Shown piece by piece: positions 21,518 to 31,817 of a DNA stretch of 64,000 nucleotides. Below the pieces are notes generated by a model that did no database searches, was not told the origin of the DNA, and saw only the letters and a list, made by a program, of their open reading frames with translations. The DNA is from Microbacterium hydrocarbonoxydans (GTDB lineage: Bacteria > Actinomycetota > Actinomycetes > Actinomycetales > Microbacteriaceae): the NCBI RefSeq assembly GCF_011752045.1, contig NZ_JAAKXW010000001.1, forward strand, positions 124,001 through 188,000. The letters are read 5' to 3'. Position 1 is the first letter of the stretch. Every line of letters begins with the position of its first letter. Made by a program: the position numbers and the translations under genes.

Positions 21518-22515
21518 CCACCAAAGAACTCAGCCGCCGCACGGCGGTGGACGTCCTGGGCGGTGAGCCCGACGACGCCACGCTGCGCCGCTTCCTGCAC
21601 GGGCTTCCCGGCGTCGACGCCGTCGGCCTCGAGCAGCGCGCGGCCGGCCTCGGCACCCGGTCGATCAAGACCACGTCGAAGGCCTGGGCGCTCGACACGA
21701 TCATCAAGCTGATCGACCTCACCACTCTCGAGGGCGCCGACACCCCGGGCAAGGTGCGCTCCCTCGTCGCGAAGGCGAAGAACCCGGATGCCGCCGACCC
21801 CACGTGCCCGCGCGTGGCCGCGGTCTGCGTGTACGGCGACATGGTCGCGGATGCCGTCGAGGCGCTCGGCGGGCTGCACGGCGACCCCGACGACGGGCTC
21901 ATCTCCGTCGCCGCGGTCGCCACCGCCTTCCCGAGCGGGCGCTCCTCGCTGGCGATCAAGCTCGCCGACACCGCTGAGGCTGTCGCCGCCGGTGCCGACG
22001 AGATCGACATGGTCATCGACCGCGGCGCCTTCCTCTCCGGTCGCTACGGGCTGGTCTTCGACCAGATCGCGGCCGTCAAGGAGGCCTGCCGTCGTCCGGA
22101 CGGAAGCTACGCCTCCCTCAAGGTCATCCTCGAGACCGGCGAGCTGAACACCTACGACAACATCAAGCGCGCCTCGTGGCTGGGAATCCTCGCCGGTGGC
22201 GACTTCATCAAGACCTCGACCGGCAAGGTGCAGCCGGCAGCGACCCTTCCGACCACGCTGCTCATGCTCGAGACCGTGCGCGACTGGTACCGCGGCACCG
22301 GCGAGCGCATCGGCGTGAAGCCCGCAGGCGGCATCCGCTCGTCCAAGGACGCGGTGAAGTATCTCGTCACCGTCGCCGAGACCGTCGGCGAGGAGTGGCT
22401 GCAGCCGCACCTGTTCCGCTTCGGCGCCTCCAGCCTGCTGAACGACGTGCTGCTGCAGCGTCAGAAGCTCACCACCGGCCACTACTCCGGCCCCGACTAC
22501 GTCACGATCGACTGA
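21514..22515 (+). CDS. deoC: Deoxyribose-phosphate aldolase
   Basis: Splits 2-deoxyribose 5-phosphate into glyceraldehyde 3-phosphate and acetaldehyde. The 333-residue protein is the longer form, with about 55 extra N-terminal residues compared with the short bacterial type. The Schiff-base lysine is Lys233 in GGDFIKTSTGK; the second active-site lysine lies in GVKPAGGIRS. GTG start in a GTGA overlap with the regulator gene. The following dehydrogenases could remove the acetaldehyde product. Confidence 0.96.
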   Translation: MTTKELSRRTAVDVLGGEPDDATLRRFLHGLPGVDAVGLEQRAAGLGTRSIKTTSKAWALDTIIKLIDLTTLEGADTPGKVRSLVAKAKNPDAADPTCPRVAAVCVYGDMVADAVEALGGLHGDPDDGLISVAAVATAFPSGRSSLAIKLADTAEAVAAGADEIDMVIDRGAFLSGRYGLVFDQIAAVKEACRRPDGSYASLKVILETGELNTYDNIKRASWLGILAGGDFIKTSTGKVQPAATLPTTLLMLETVRDWYRGTGERIGVKPAGGIRSSKDAVKYLVTVAETVGEEWLQPHLFRFGASSLLNDVLLQRQKLTTGHYSGPDYVTID

Positions 22516-22524
22516 GGACGAGAT

Positions 22525-23967
22525 ATGTCTTTCCTGGAATACGCACCCGCGCCGGAGTCGAAGGCGATTCTGAACCTGCGCGACAGCTACGGCCTGTTCA
22601 TCGACGGCGAGTTCGTCGACGGCTCAGGCAAGAGCTTCACCACCATCTCGCCGTCCGATGAGAGCCGCATCGCGGAGATCTCCGCGGCGAGCGATGAGGA
22701 CGTCGACCGCGCCGTGGCCGCCGCACGCCGCGCCTATGAGAAGACGTGGTCGAAGCTGAGCGGACGCGACCGCGGGAAGTACCTCTTCCGCATCGCCCGT
22801 CTCGTGCAGGAGCGCGCCCGCGAGCTCGCCGTCGCCGAGAGCCTCGACAACGGCAAGCCGATCAAGGAGAGCCGCGACGTCGACGTTCCGCTCGTCGCCT
22901 CGTGGTTCTTCTACTACGCGGGATGGGCCGACAAGCTCGACTACGCCGGTCTCGGCGCGAACCCGCGCGCGCTCGGCGTCGCCGGTCAGGTCATCCCGTG
23001 GAACTTCCCGCTGCTCATGCTCGCGTGGAAGCTCGCCCCGGCCCTGGCCGCAGGCAACACCGTGGTGCTGAAGCCTGCGGAGACCACGCCGCTCACGGCG
23101 CTGATCTTCGCCGAGATCCTGCAGCAGGCCGACCTCCCCGCCGGTGTGGTGAACATCGTCACCGGTGCCGGCGCCACAGGAGCGGCGCTCGTGCGCCACC
23201 CCGACGTCGACAAGGTCGCGTTCACCGGCTCCACCGGGGTGGGCCGTGACATCGCGCGCGCCGTCGCCGGCACCCCGAAGAAGCTCACTCTGGAGCTCGG
23301 CGGCAAGGCCGCGAACATCGTGTTCGACGACGCGCCGATCGACCAGGCCGTCGAGGGCATCGTCAACGGCATCTTCTTCAACCAGGGGCACGTGTGCTGC
23401 GCAGGCAGCCGCCTGCTCGTGCAGGAGTCGATCCACGACGAGGTCATCGAGCGGCTGAAGAACCGCCTCTCCACGCTGCGTCTGGGGGACCCGCTCGACA
23501 AGAACACCGACATCGGCGCGATCAACTCCGCCGCGCAGCTGGCCCGCATCCGCGAGCTCAGCGACATCGGCGAGGCCGAGGGCGCCGAGCGCTGGACGGC
23601 CGACTGCGTCATCCCCGAGAAGGGGTTCTGGTTCGCGCCGACCATCTTCACCGGCGTCGAGGCCTCGCACCGCATCGCCCGCGACGAGGTGTTCGGCCCC
23701 GTGCTGTCGGTGCTCACCTTCCGCACGCCCGCCGAGGCCATCGCGAAGGCGAACAACACTCCCTACGGACTCTCCGCTGGCATCTGGTCGGACAAGGGGT
23801 CGCGCATCCTCGCGGTCGCCGACCGGCTGCGCGCCGGCGTGATCTGGGCGAACACCTTCAACCGATTCGACCCGTCGAGCCCGTTCGGCGGCTACAAGGA
23901 GTCCGGATACGGCCGCGAGGGCGGACGTCAGGGCCTCACCGCGTACCTGAAGGGAGCCGCAGCATGA
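22525..23967 (+). CDS. Aldehyde dehydrogenase, catalytic
   Basis: NAD(P)-dependent oxidation of an aldehyde; from context acetaldehyde from DeoC. The 480-residue protein is full length for the family. It has the cofactor motifs IPWNFPLLM and FTGSTGVG, the general base Glu258 in LELGGK, and the nucleophile Cys291 in FFNQGHVCCAGSR. It lies 9 bp after deoC and shares a 4-bp ATGA overlap with a half-length aldehyde dehydrogenase gene. The pair resembles the two domains of ALDH16 proteins. Confidence 0.93.
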   Translation: MSFLEYAPAPESKAILNLRDSYGLFIDGEFVDGSGKSFTTISPSDESRIAEISAASDEDVDRAVAAARRAYEKTWSKLSGRDRGKYLFRIARLVQERARELAVAESLDNGKPIKESRDVDVPLVASWFFYYAGWADKLDYAGLGANPRALGVAGQVIPWNFPLLMLAWKLAPALAAGNTVVLKPAETTPLTALIFAEILQQADLPAGVVNIVTGAGATGAALVRHPDVDKVAFTGSTGVGRDIARAVAGTPKKLTLELGGKAANIVFDDAPIDQAVEGIVNGIFFNQGHVCCAGSRLLVQESIHDEVIERLKNRLSTLRLGDPLDKNTDIGAINSAAQLARIRELSDIGEAEGAERWTADCVIPEKGFWFAPTIFTGVEASHRIARDEVFGPVLSVLTFRTPAEAIAKANNTPYGLSAGIWSDKGSRILAVADRLRAGVIWANTFNRFDPSSPFGGYKESGYGREGGRQGLTAYLKGAAA

Positions 23968-24815
23968 GCAGGCGACTGACCGTGCCGAAGACCTACAAGC
24001 TCGCCATCGGCGGAGCCTTCCCGCGCAGCGAGTCCGGCCGCACCTACGAGGTCGTCTCGGCCAAGGGCGCGTTCCTGGCGAATGCGGCCAAGGCATCGCG
24101 CAAGGACGCCAGGGATGCCGTCGTCGCCGCCCGTGCCGCCGTGAAGGGCTGGTCCGGCGCCACCGCGTACAACCGCGGACAGGTGCTGTACCGCGTCGCC
24201 GAGGTGCTCGAGGGCCGGCGTGCGCAGTTCATCGACGAGATCGTCGCCCAGGAGGGCGTGTCCGCCGCCGTGGCGGGTGCCCAGGTCGACGAGGCGATCG
24301 ACCTCTGGGTCTGGTACGCGGGCTGGTGCGACAAGTACGCGCAGGTCGCGGGCAACGCCAACCCGGTCGCGGGACCGTACTTCAACATCTCCGTGCCGGA
24401 GCCGACCGGGGTCGTCGCGATCGTCGCGCCGCAGGACTCCGCGCTGCTCGGTCTCGTGTCGGTCGTGGCTCCGGCCCTGGTCGCCGGCAACACGGTCGTC
24501 GTGATCGCCAGCGAGCGGCATCCGCTCTCGGCCATCAGCCTGGCGGAGGTGCTGGCCACCAGCGACGTGCCCGGGGGAGTCGTGAACGTCCTCACCGGGT
24601 CGCCGGCCGAGATCGCGCCGTGGCTCGCGTCCCACCAGGACGTCAACGCCCTCGACCTCGCAGGCGCGGGCGACCTCGACTGGGTCGACATGCAGATCGC
24701 CGCCGCGGAGACCCTCAAGCGGGTGCTCGCCCCCGGTGAGGTCACCGCCTCGCCGGAGAGGATCGGCGCGTTCACCGAGGTGAAGACGGTCTGGCACACG
24801 AAGAGCATGGTCTGA
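23964..24815 (+). CDS. Half-length aldehyde dehydrogenase without catalytic domain
   Basis: A 283-residue ALDH-family protein that holds only the N-terminal part of the fold: YKLAIGGAFPRSESGRTYEV, VAAARAAVKGWSG, a YAGWCDKYAQVAGNANP stretch and the cofactor-domain region PTGVVAIVAPQDSALL...VAGNTVVVIASERHP. The ELGGK glutamate and the catalytic Cys are absent, and the protein ends in a different tail (VLAPGEVTASPERIGAF). It is not a frameshift product: the frame is clean, has a proper ATGA overlap start and normal codon use. Probably a structural or regulatory partner of the complete enzyme. A terminator follows. Confidence 0.85.
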   Translation: MSRRLTVPKTYKLAIGGAFPRSESGRTYEVVSAKGAFLANAAKASRKDARDAVVAARAAVKGWSGATAYNRGQVLYRVAEVLEGRRAQFIDEIVAQEGVSAAVAGAQVDEAIDLWVWYAGWCDKYAQVAGNANPVAGPYFNISVPEPTGVVAIVAPQDSALLGLVSVVAPALVAGNTVVVIASERHPLSAISLAEVLATSDVPGGVVNVLTGSPAEIAPWLASHQDVNALDLAGAGDLDWVDMQIAAAETLKRVLAPGEVTASPERIGAFTEVKTVWHTKSMV

Positions 24816-24825
24816 GTCGGATCGC

Positions 24826-24861
24826 CGAGGGTCCGCGGCGCATCGGCGCCGCGGGCCCTCG
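24826..24861 (+). terminator. Intrinsic terminator after the deo block
   Basis: 24826-24841 pairs with 24846-24861 over 16 bp (one G-T position) around an ATCG loop, followed by CGCTTTCC. It closes the deoxyribose operon before clpX. Confidence 0.78.
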
Positions 24862-24953
24862 CGCTTTCCGAGACGGCCCGCGCCAATGCGTCCCGGTGTC
24901 CCCTGCAGAGGTTAGGCTCGGAGGACGATCTCGGCATCCTGAGGAGGACGCGC

Positions 24954-26218
<1,265 letters not shown>

Positions 26219-26222
<4 letters not shown>

Positions 26223-26755
26223 CCGCCGCGCCCGCGCCCTGGACCGTCGTCGGCAGCGAGACCGTCGTCGCCGACCGGTGGATCCGCGTGCGCGCGGACG
26301 ACTGCCGGGACGCGGACGGCCGCCCGATCTCTCCCTATTACGTGCTCGAGTACGGGGACTGGATCTCTCTGCTCGCCCTCGACGAGGACGGCAGCGCGAT
26401 CGTCGTCGAGGAGTACCGGCACGGTGCCGGGACCGTCGCGCTCGGCACGATCGGCGGCGCCGTCGAGGCCGGCGAGATGCCGGCGGATGCCGCGGCCAGG
26501 GAGCTTCGCGAGGAGACCGGCTGCACCGCCGCGGAGATCGTCGAGCTCGGAGCGACCTGGGCGAACTTCGGCAGCCACACCAACCGCGTGCATCACTTCC
26601 TCGCTCGCGGCTGCGTGCGCACGGCGGAGCAGTCCCTGGACGACGGCGAATCGATCGCCGTGCACGTCCTGTCGCTCTACGGTCTCGGCGAACTCCTCGC
26701 ACAGAGCTATCATCAGCTCACCTGGTACAAGGCGATGGAGTGGCTGGACCGCTGA
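26219..26755 (+). CDS. Nudix hydrolase
   Basis: A 178-residue hydrolase of nucleoside diphosphates linked to another group. The Nudix box is complete: GAVEAGE, seven residues, then RELREETGC. The upstream region ([29 protein letters not shown]) resembles the ADP-ribose pyrophosphatase type, but substrate is uncertain. The GTG start overlaps the clpX stop by 4 bp, and its own stop overlaps the next ATG by one base, so clpX, this gene and the following gene are one unit. Confidence 0.9.
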
Positions 26756-27534
26756 TGGAGAAGATCATGCGGTGGGTCGCGACGGTGTTCGTCGTGGGCC
26801 TCGCGGTGGTGGTCGTCGGCGTGATCGCGTTCGTGGTGCTCTTCTTCGACGCGGCGCGGACGAAGGACGGCGACGAGATCGCCGCGCGGAACGTGTCTGC
26901 GACGGCGGACGCCATCGTGGAGGACCTCGGCTATCAACGCGACACTGCGGATGCGGAGACACTCGCCGCCGAGCGTTTCGGACACTACTCCGTCGTGGTG
27001 ACCCCGGTCGCCTGGTCAGGATCGACGCGGCAGGGGGAAGAGGCCGTCATCGACGTCCGCATCCTCGCCACCGTGGAGGCGCAGTCCGCGACCGCCGTGT
27101 TCGGTGCGTCGAACACCGAGGGGTCGGCGGAGCGCTGCTACCGGTTCCGGCTCATCATCCACGAGTACCCCGTGCGGACCGATGTCGACTGCGCCTCGTT
27201 GCCGGACGATGTCGATCCTCCGGTCGCGGCCGCTCGTCCTGAACTCCCGGACGACGCGGAGAATCGGGTGCGCGCGATCCTGGAGGATGTCGATCCGGCC
27301 GAGCTGGCGATGCGCGTGCAGGCGGAGTTCCCTGAGCCCGGGGTCTCCGTCGACACGACGACCACCGACTCCGGAGAATCCGTCGTTGCTGTCGGTGTCG
27401 CGGAGTCCAAGGACTGCATCGTCGTGGTTCGGGCAGCCGACGGTTCGGTCTTCCGCGCGTCCTTCGACCGGGTCCAGCTGGAGCCGGGCGAAGGCGGCTG
27501 CCGCGTCGATCTCTACACCGCGCCCGCGCTCTGA
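26755..27534 (+). CDS. Single-pass membrane protein of unknown function
   Basis: Not recognised. A 259-residue protein with one N-terminal membrane segment (WVATVFVVGLAVVVVGVIAFVVLFF) and an extracytoplasmic remainder rich in Asp, Glu and Val. Four later cysteines (RCYRF, VDCASL, KDCIVV, GGCRVD) could pair as two disulfides. It starts in a TGATG overlap with the Nudix gene. Coupling to clpX may be only positional. Confidence 0.75.
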   Translation: MEKIMRWVATVFVVGLAVVVVGVIAFVVLFFDAARTKDGDEIAARNVSATADAIVEDLGYQRDTADAETLAAERFGHYSVVVTPVAWSGSTRQGEEAVIDVRILATVEAQSATAVFGASNTEGSAERCYRFRLIIHEYPVRTDVDCASLPDDVDPPVAAARPELPDDAENRVRAILEDVDPAELAMRVQAEFPEPGVSVDTTTTDSGESVVAVGVAESKDCIVVVRAADGSVFRASFDRVQLEPGEGGCRVDLYTAPAL

Positions 27535-27644
27535 CCCGTCGCGGGAGCGAAGCGCAGGCAGAGGGCGGCTCAGGACGCGACGATCACGGGGGGCGCCGAT
27601 GAGAAGGAGGTGCGCGCCACTCCCGGGCGCGGTTCAATGGTCCT

Positions 27645-28757
27645 ATGAGCACGACGACGCCGTCGGGCGGCGAGGACGCCGCCATCGCCGAGAGCCTCGC
27701 GGAGCGTCTCATCGAGTCGCTCCTGCCGGGACTCGAACTGCTGAGCATCGAGTTCGGGCGCCGCTTGGGGCTGTACGAGGGGCTCGTGCACCTGGGTGAC
27801 GCGACCGCCGGCGAGCTCGCCGCGCATGCGCGGATCGACGCACGCATGACGCGGGAGTGGCTGGAGCAGCAGGCGACGGCCGGCTTCCTCACGGTCGACG
27901 GTGCCTCCGCACCGGCGGAAGAGCGTCGCTTCAGGCTTCCCGCTGCGCACCGGCCGGTGTTCCTCGACCCGGATCATCCCGCCTATGCGATCGGGGCGGG
28001 GACGATGTTCGCCGGCACAGCCTCGGCGTTCGACGACGTGGTCGACGCGGCCAGAACAGGCACCGGCGTCCGCTACGGCGCCTTCGGCACCGGGGTCAGG
28101 CACGGGCTCGAGCAGCTCAACCGGCCCGGCTACGTGAACGACCTGGAGGACTGGGTCGCCGCGCTCCCCGACGTCTACGAGCGGCTCCGCGACGGCGGGC
28201 GGATCCTCGACCTCGGCGCCGGCACGGGGTGGTCGAGCATCGCCCTGGCGAGGGCGTTCCCGCAGTCCACGGTCGTCACGGTCGACCTCGATCCGGCATC
28301 CGTCGCCGAAGCCGAAGCCCTCGTCGAGGCGCAGGGGCTCGCCGACCGGGTGCTGGTCCGTCGCGCGAACGCCACCGTCCCGGAGGATTTCGAGGGTGTC
28401 TCCGGCGACGGCTTCGACCTCGTGACCGTCTTCGAGGCGCTCCACGACATGAACGAGCCGGCGGCAGCGCTCCGCGTGGCCCGCGACCTGCTGCGACCCG
28501 TCGGCGCCGTGCTCATCGGCGACGAGAAGGTGGCCGATGCCTTCACACCGGACGGCGACTTCCTCGATCGGCTGAACTACGCATTCAGCGTGCTGCATTG
28601 CCTGCCGGCGACGATGGCCGAGGGGGAGAGGACCGCGAACGGCACCGTCCTGCGCCCCTCCACCGTCGGCGACTGGGCGGCGCAGGCCGGCTTCGCCAGC
28701 TCGACGGTGCTGCCGATCGAGCATCCGCTCTGGCGGTTCTACCGCCTGGATCCGTGA
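27645..28757 (+). CDS. Class I SAM-dependent methyltransferase with winged-helix N-terminus
   Basis: A 370-residue protein. Residues about 30-105 form a winged-helix-like dimerisation region (GLYEGLVHLGDATAGELAAHARI). The Rossmann methyltransferase domain follows, with motif I ILDLGAGTGWSS near residue 190 and an acidic ribose-binding site VVTVDLD. This layout resembles O-methyltransferase-like proteins; the substrate is unknown. No Shine-Dalgarno lies at the right distance from the ATG; TTCAAT ends 6 nt before it, so the mRNA may be leaderless. It converges on the M3 peptidase gene with only 22 bp between stops. Confidence 0.85.
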   Translation: MSTTTPSGGEDAAIAESLAERLIESLLPGLELLSIEFGRRLGLYEGLVHLGDATAGELAAHARIDARMTREWLEQQATAGFLTVDGASAPAEERRFRLPAAHRPVFLDPDHPAYAIGAGTMFAGTASAFDDVVDAARTGTGVRYGAFGTGVRHGLEQLNRPGYVNDLEDWVAALPDVYERLRDGGRILDLGAGTGWSSIALARAFPQSTVVTVDLDPASVAEAEALVEAQGLADRVLVRRANATVPEDFEGVSGDGFDLVTVFEALHDMNEPAAALRVARDLLRPVGAVLIGDEKVADAFTPDGDFLDRLNYAFSVLHCLPATMAEGERTANGTVLRPSTVGDWAAQAGFASSTVLPIEHPLWRFYRLDP

Positions 28758-28779
28758 GCCGCCTCAGCGGCCGCGTCGG

Positions 28780-30831
28780 TCAGGTCTCCAGTCCGCGTCG
28801 CTTCAGCAGCGGCGCGATCTCCGCGTCGCGGCCGCGGAAGTCCCGGTACGCCGCCAGCGGGTCCTTGGAGCCGCCGACCCCGAGAAGCCGCTGCCGGAAC
28901 CGGTCGCCGTTCTCGCGCGTGAGTCCGCCGTTCTCCCGGAACCACTCGACGGTGTCCGCGTCGAGCACCTCGCTCCAGATGTACGAGTAGTACCCGGCGC
29001 TGTAGCCGCCGGAGAACACGTGCGCGAAGTACGTCGACGAGTAACGCGTCGGCACTGCAGGATCATCGAGCCCGATGTCGGCGAGAGCGGCGGCCTCGAA
29101 CGCCGCGACGTCGTCGATCTCGGCATCCGTGCCGACCCGGTGCCAGGCCTGGTCCAGCCAGGCGGCGGCGAGGTACTCGCTGGTCGCGTGCCCCTGGTCG
29201 AACGTCTCCGTCGCGCGGAGCCGCTCGACGATCGCGGGATCGAGGGGCTCTCCGGTCTCATGGTGGCGTGCGTAGTCGTCGAGCACCTCGGGCCACAGGA
29301 TCCACATCTCGTTCACCTGGCTCGGGAACTCGACGAAGTCGCGGAACACGTTGGTGCCGGCGAAGTGCGGGTACGTCACCCGGGCGAAGAGCCCGTGCAA
29401 TGCGTGCCCGAACTCGTGGAAGAGGGTGGTCACCTCGTCGAGGGTGAGGAGGGTCGGCTCGCCGGCGCCCGGCAGCGGCACGTTGAGGTTGTTGACGACG
29501 ACCGGGAGGGTGCCGCGCAGGCGTGACTGGCTGACGATCGGGTTCATCCAGGCGCCGCCGCGCTTGGTGTCGCGCGTGTACAGGTCGAGCACGTACAGGC
29601 CGACCGCCGTGCCGTCGGCATCCTGCACCTCGAACGTCCGCGCGCCGGGGTGATACGAGACGAGGTCGGGGCGCTCGGTGAAGGTCACCCCGTAGAGCTT
29701 CGTCGCCGCGGCGAACACGCCGTCCCGCAGGACGCGCTCGGCCTCGAACCACGGCCGCAGCGCGCCGGTGTCGATGTCGTAGCGGGCTGTGCGCACCTTC
29801 TCGGTGTAGAACGCCCAGTCGTGCGCCTCGACGGGGAACGGGTCATCCTCGGTCTCGTCGACGATCGCCTGCAGCGCGGCGCGTTCGGCGGCGGCGTTGC
29901 GCGCGGCGGGTGCGGCGAGGCGGCGCAGCATCCGCTCCACCGCCTCGGGTGTGCCGGCGGTCTCGTCTGCCGTGACGTAGGCGGCATGGGAGGCGTGGCC
30001 GAGAAGAGCGGCGCGCTCGGCGCGCAGCCGCACGATCTCCGCCAGAACGGGGCGGTTGTCGTTGGCGTCGCCTCGCGAGGCGCGGCTGCGGGATGCCGCC
30101 ATGATCCGGCGGCGGGACTCCCGGTCGCGCAGCCGGGCGAGGTAGGGGTGCCCCGTGAAGAGGGGCAGCGAGACGAGGTAGCGGCCGTCGAGTCCGCGCT
30201 CCTTCGCCGCGCGGGCCGCGGCGGAGAGCTCGCCGGTGCTGAGCCCGTCGAGCTCCTCGGCGGAGTCGAAGACCACCGCCAGATCGTTCGTGTCGGCCAG
30301 CAGATTGCGCTCGAACGTGTTGCTGAGCGTCGACAGCTGCTGGTTCAGCAGTGTCAGGCGTGCCTTCGCCTCGTCGTCGAGACCCGCGCCGGCGTGGGTC
30401 ATCTCGCGGTGGTGTCGCTCCACGAGGTAGCGCTGCTCCGGATCCAGGCCGAGATCGTCGAGCTGGGCGTGCACCTGCTGCACGCGCCAGTAGAGGGGGC
30501 CGTCGAGCCGGATCGCGTCGGTGTGCGCCGCCATGAGCGGAGCGAGCTGCTCGTCGACGGCCTGGATCTCCGGCGTGGCGTCGGCGGAGCTCACGGTGTA
30601 GAAGGCGTGCGCGACGCGGTCGAGCAGCTCGCCGGCACGCTCGAGGGCCGCGATCGTGTTCTCGAAGGTGGGCATCGAGCGCACCGTCGTGATCCGCCGG
30701 ATCTCCTGCAGATGCTCCTCGAACGCCGCCTGGAACGCGGGCAGGTAGTGCTCGGGCCTGATCGCCGCGTAGTCGGGAAGCCCGTACGGGAGCGTGGACG
30801 GCTGCAGCAGCGGATTCGAGACGGAGGTCAT
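28780..30831 (-). CDS. dcp: M3 family zinc metallopeptidase (peptidyl-dipeptidase Dcp-like)
   Basis: Cytoplasmic oligopeptidase. The 683-residue protein has the M3 active site LFHEFGHALHGL near residue 470, the downstream Glu ligand region (EFPSQVNEMW), and the C-terminal substrate loop (FSGGYSAGYYSYIWSEVLDADT). Length and the YSAGYYSY motif fit Dcp or oligopeptidase A; Dcp is preferred by overall resemblance. Its ATG overlaps the stop of the LysR gene by 4 bp (ATGA), so the peptidase is co-transcribed with the regulator. Confidence 0.9.
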   Translation of the reverse strand: MTSVSNPLLQPSTLPYGLPDYAAIRPEHYLPAFQAAFEEHLQEIRRITTVRSMPTFENTIAALERAGELLDRVAHAFYTVSSADATPEIQAVDEQLAPLMAAHTDAIRLDGPLYWRVQQVHAQLDDLGLDPEQRYLVERHHREMTHAGAGLDDEAKARLTLLNQQLSTLSNTFERNLLADTNDLAVVFDSAEELDGLSTGELSAAARAAKERGLDGRYLVSLPLFTGHPYLARLRDRESRRRIMAASRSRASRGDANDNRPVLAEIVRLRAERAALLGHASHAAYVTADETAGTPEAVERMLRRLAAPAARNAAAERAALQAIVDETEDDPFPVEAHDWAFYTEKVRTARYDIDTGALRPWFEAERVLRDGVFAAATKLYGVTFTERPDLVSYHPGARTFEVQDADGTAVGLYVLDLYTRDTKRGGAWMNPIVSQSRLRGTLPVVVNNLNVPLPGAGEPTLLTLDEVTTLFHEFGHALHGLFARVTYPHFAGTNVFRDFVEFPSQVNEMWILWPEVLDDYARHHETGEPLDPAIVERLRATETFDQGHATSEYLAAAWLDQAWHRVGTDAEIDDVAAFEAAALADIGLDDPAVPTRYSSTYFAHVFSGGYSAGYYSYIWSEVLDADTVEWFRENGGLTRENGDRFRQRLLGVGGSKDPLAAYRDFRGRDAEIAPLLKRRGLET

Positions 30832-31736
30832 TCTCTGAGCCTAGCCATCACCCTCTCCAGGGCCTCGACGACGACGCGGACCGAACGTCGACGCAGGTTC
30901 TCCGGCCGCGCCAGCACGTCGATCATGCGGTGCGTGCTCACGCCGCGCAGCGGCAGCCGCACGATGTCGCGGTCGTCCACGCTGCGGGAGGTGTAGCGCG
31001 GCAGCATCCCGAGCACCTCACCCGCCGCCACCACCGCCGAGACGGCACCGTAGTCGTTGATCCGATGGCGGATCTCGACGGCCTGACCGGATACCGCGGA
31101 CACGGCGCGAAGGACGTCGTCGGGCGAGTAGCCGATCCTGCTCGTCACCCAGGGGTGACCGACGACCTCTGCGGGGGACACGGTGCTCCGGCCCGCGAGC
31201 GGATGGGACGCGGAGACGGCCACGTCGAGCGGCTCGCGGGCCAGTGTGAGGCTGCGGATGCCCTGCGAGGGCCACGGCGCCGAGTGCTCCATCCGGTGCG
31301 CGAGCACGAGATCGTAGCGCGCGGTGAGCGCGGGGAACTCGCTCTGCGCGACGTCCTCGTCGGTGAGCTGGACAGTGGGGGAGTCCGGCTCCTCCCCGAG
31401 CTCGCGGATCAGCGATCCGAACAGCGCCTGACCCACGCTGTGGAAGCCGCTGATCGTGACGACGCCCGAGCGCGTCCCCTCGAACTCGTCCAGGGCGCTC
31501 CGTGCGGCGGCCATCGCGTCGATCGCCTCGGCTCCGGCCGCGGCGAGCACCTCGCCCGCCGGGGTGAGGGCGAGCCGTCGGCCGTCCTTGCGGGTGAGCG
31601 GCGTGCGGAAGCCGCGCTGCAGCGCGGCAAGGTGCTGGGACACGGCCGACGGGGTGACGTTCAGCGCCTCGGCGACCGCGGTGACGCTGCCCAGGGCCCC
31701 GAGCTCTCGGAGGATCTGCAGGTGGTGGAGCTCCAT
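30828..31736 (-). CDS. LysR-type transcriptional regulator
   Basis: A 302-residue LysR regulator: N-terminal winged helix (LQILRELGALGSVTAVAEALNVTPSAVSQHLAALQ) and a C-terminal effector-binding domain (about 90-295). ATG 31736 is chosen over the in-frame GTG one codon earlier because TAAAGT ends 6 nt before it, a leaderless arrangement. It is divergent from tdh-kbl, and LysR regulators often act on the divergent operon, so it may control threonine breakdown. It is coupled to the M3 peptidase gene downstream. Confidence 0.9.
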   Translation of the reverse strand: MELHHLQILRELGALGSVTAVAEALNVTPSAVSQHLAALQRGFRTPLTRKDGRRLALTPAGEVLAAAGAEAIDAMAAARSALDEFEGTRSGVVTISGFHSVGQALFGSLIRELGEEPDSPTVQLTDEDVAQSEFPALTARYDLVLAHRMEHSAPWPSQGIRSLTLAREPLDVAVSASHPLAGRSTVSPAEVVGHPWVTSRIGYSPDDVLRAVSAVSGQAVEIRHRINDYGAVSAVVAAGEVLGMLPRYTSRSVDDRDIVRLPLRGVSTHRMIDVLARPENLRRRSVRVVVEALERVMARLRE

Positions 31737-31742
31737 CACCTC

Positions 31743-31758
31743 ACTTTAGCTGGAGCTA
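31743..31758. promoter_or_regulatory. lysR -10 hexamer and inverted repeat in the lysR-tdh gap
   Basis: On the minus strand TAAAGT (31743-31748) is a -10 hexamer for lysR. Next to it TAGCT-GG-AGCTA (31747-31758) is an inverted repeat of LysR-box type. It lies in the 81-bp divergent region and could bind the LysR protein to control both directions. Confidence 0.5.
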
Positions 31759-31817
31759 CATGGACGATGCAGAGAGTCGGCATTGTTCTACAAAGTCGGA
31801 TGCGGTGTGATCGAAGC

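Noticed and set aside
23964..24815. Half-length ALDH as a pseudogene or sequencing frameshift
   Set aside because: There is no remaining ALDH sequence in any frame after 24815, the start is in a normal ATGA overlap, and a terminator follows the stop.
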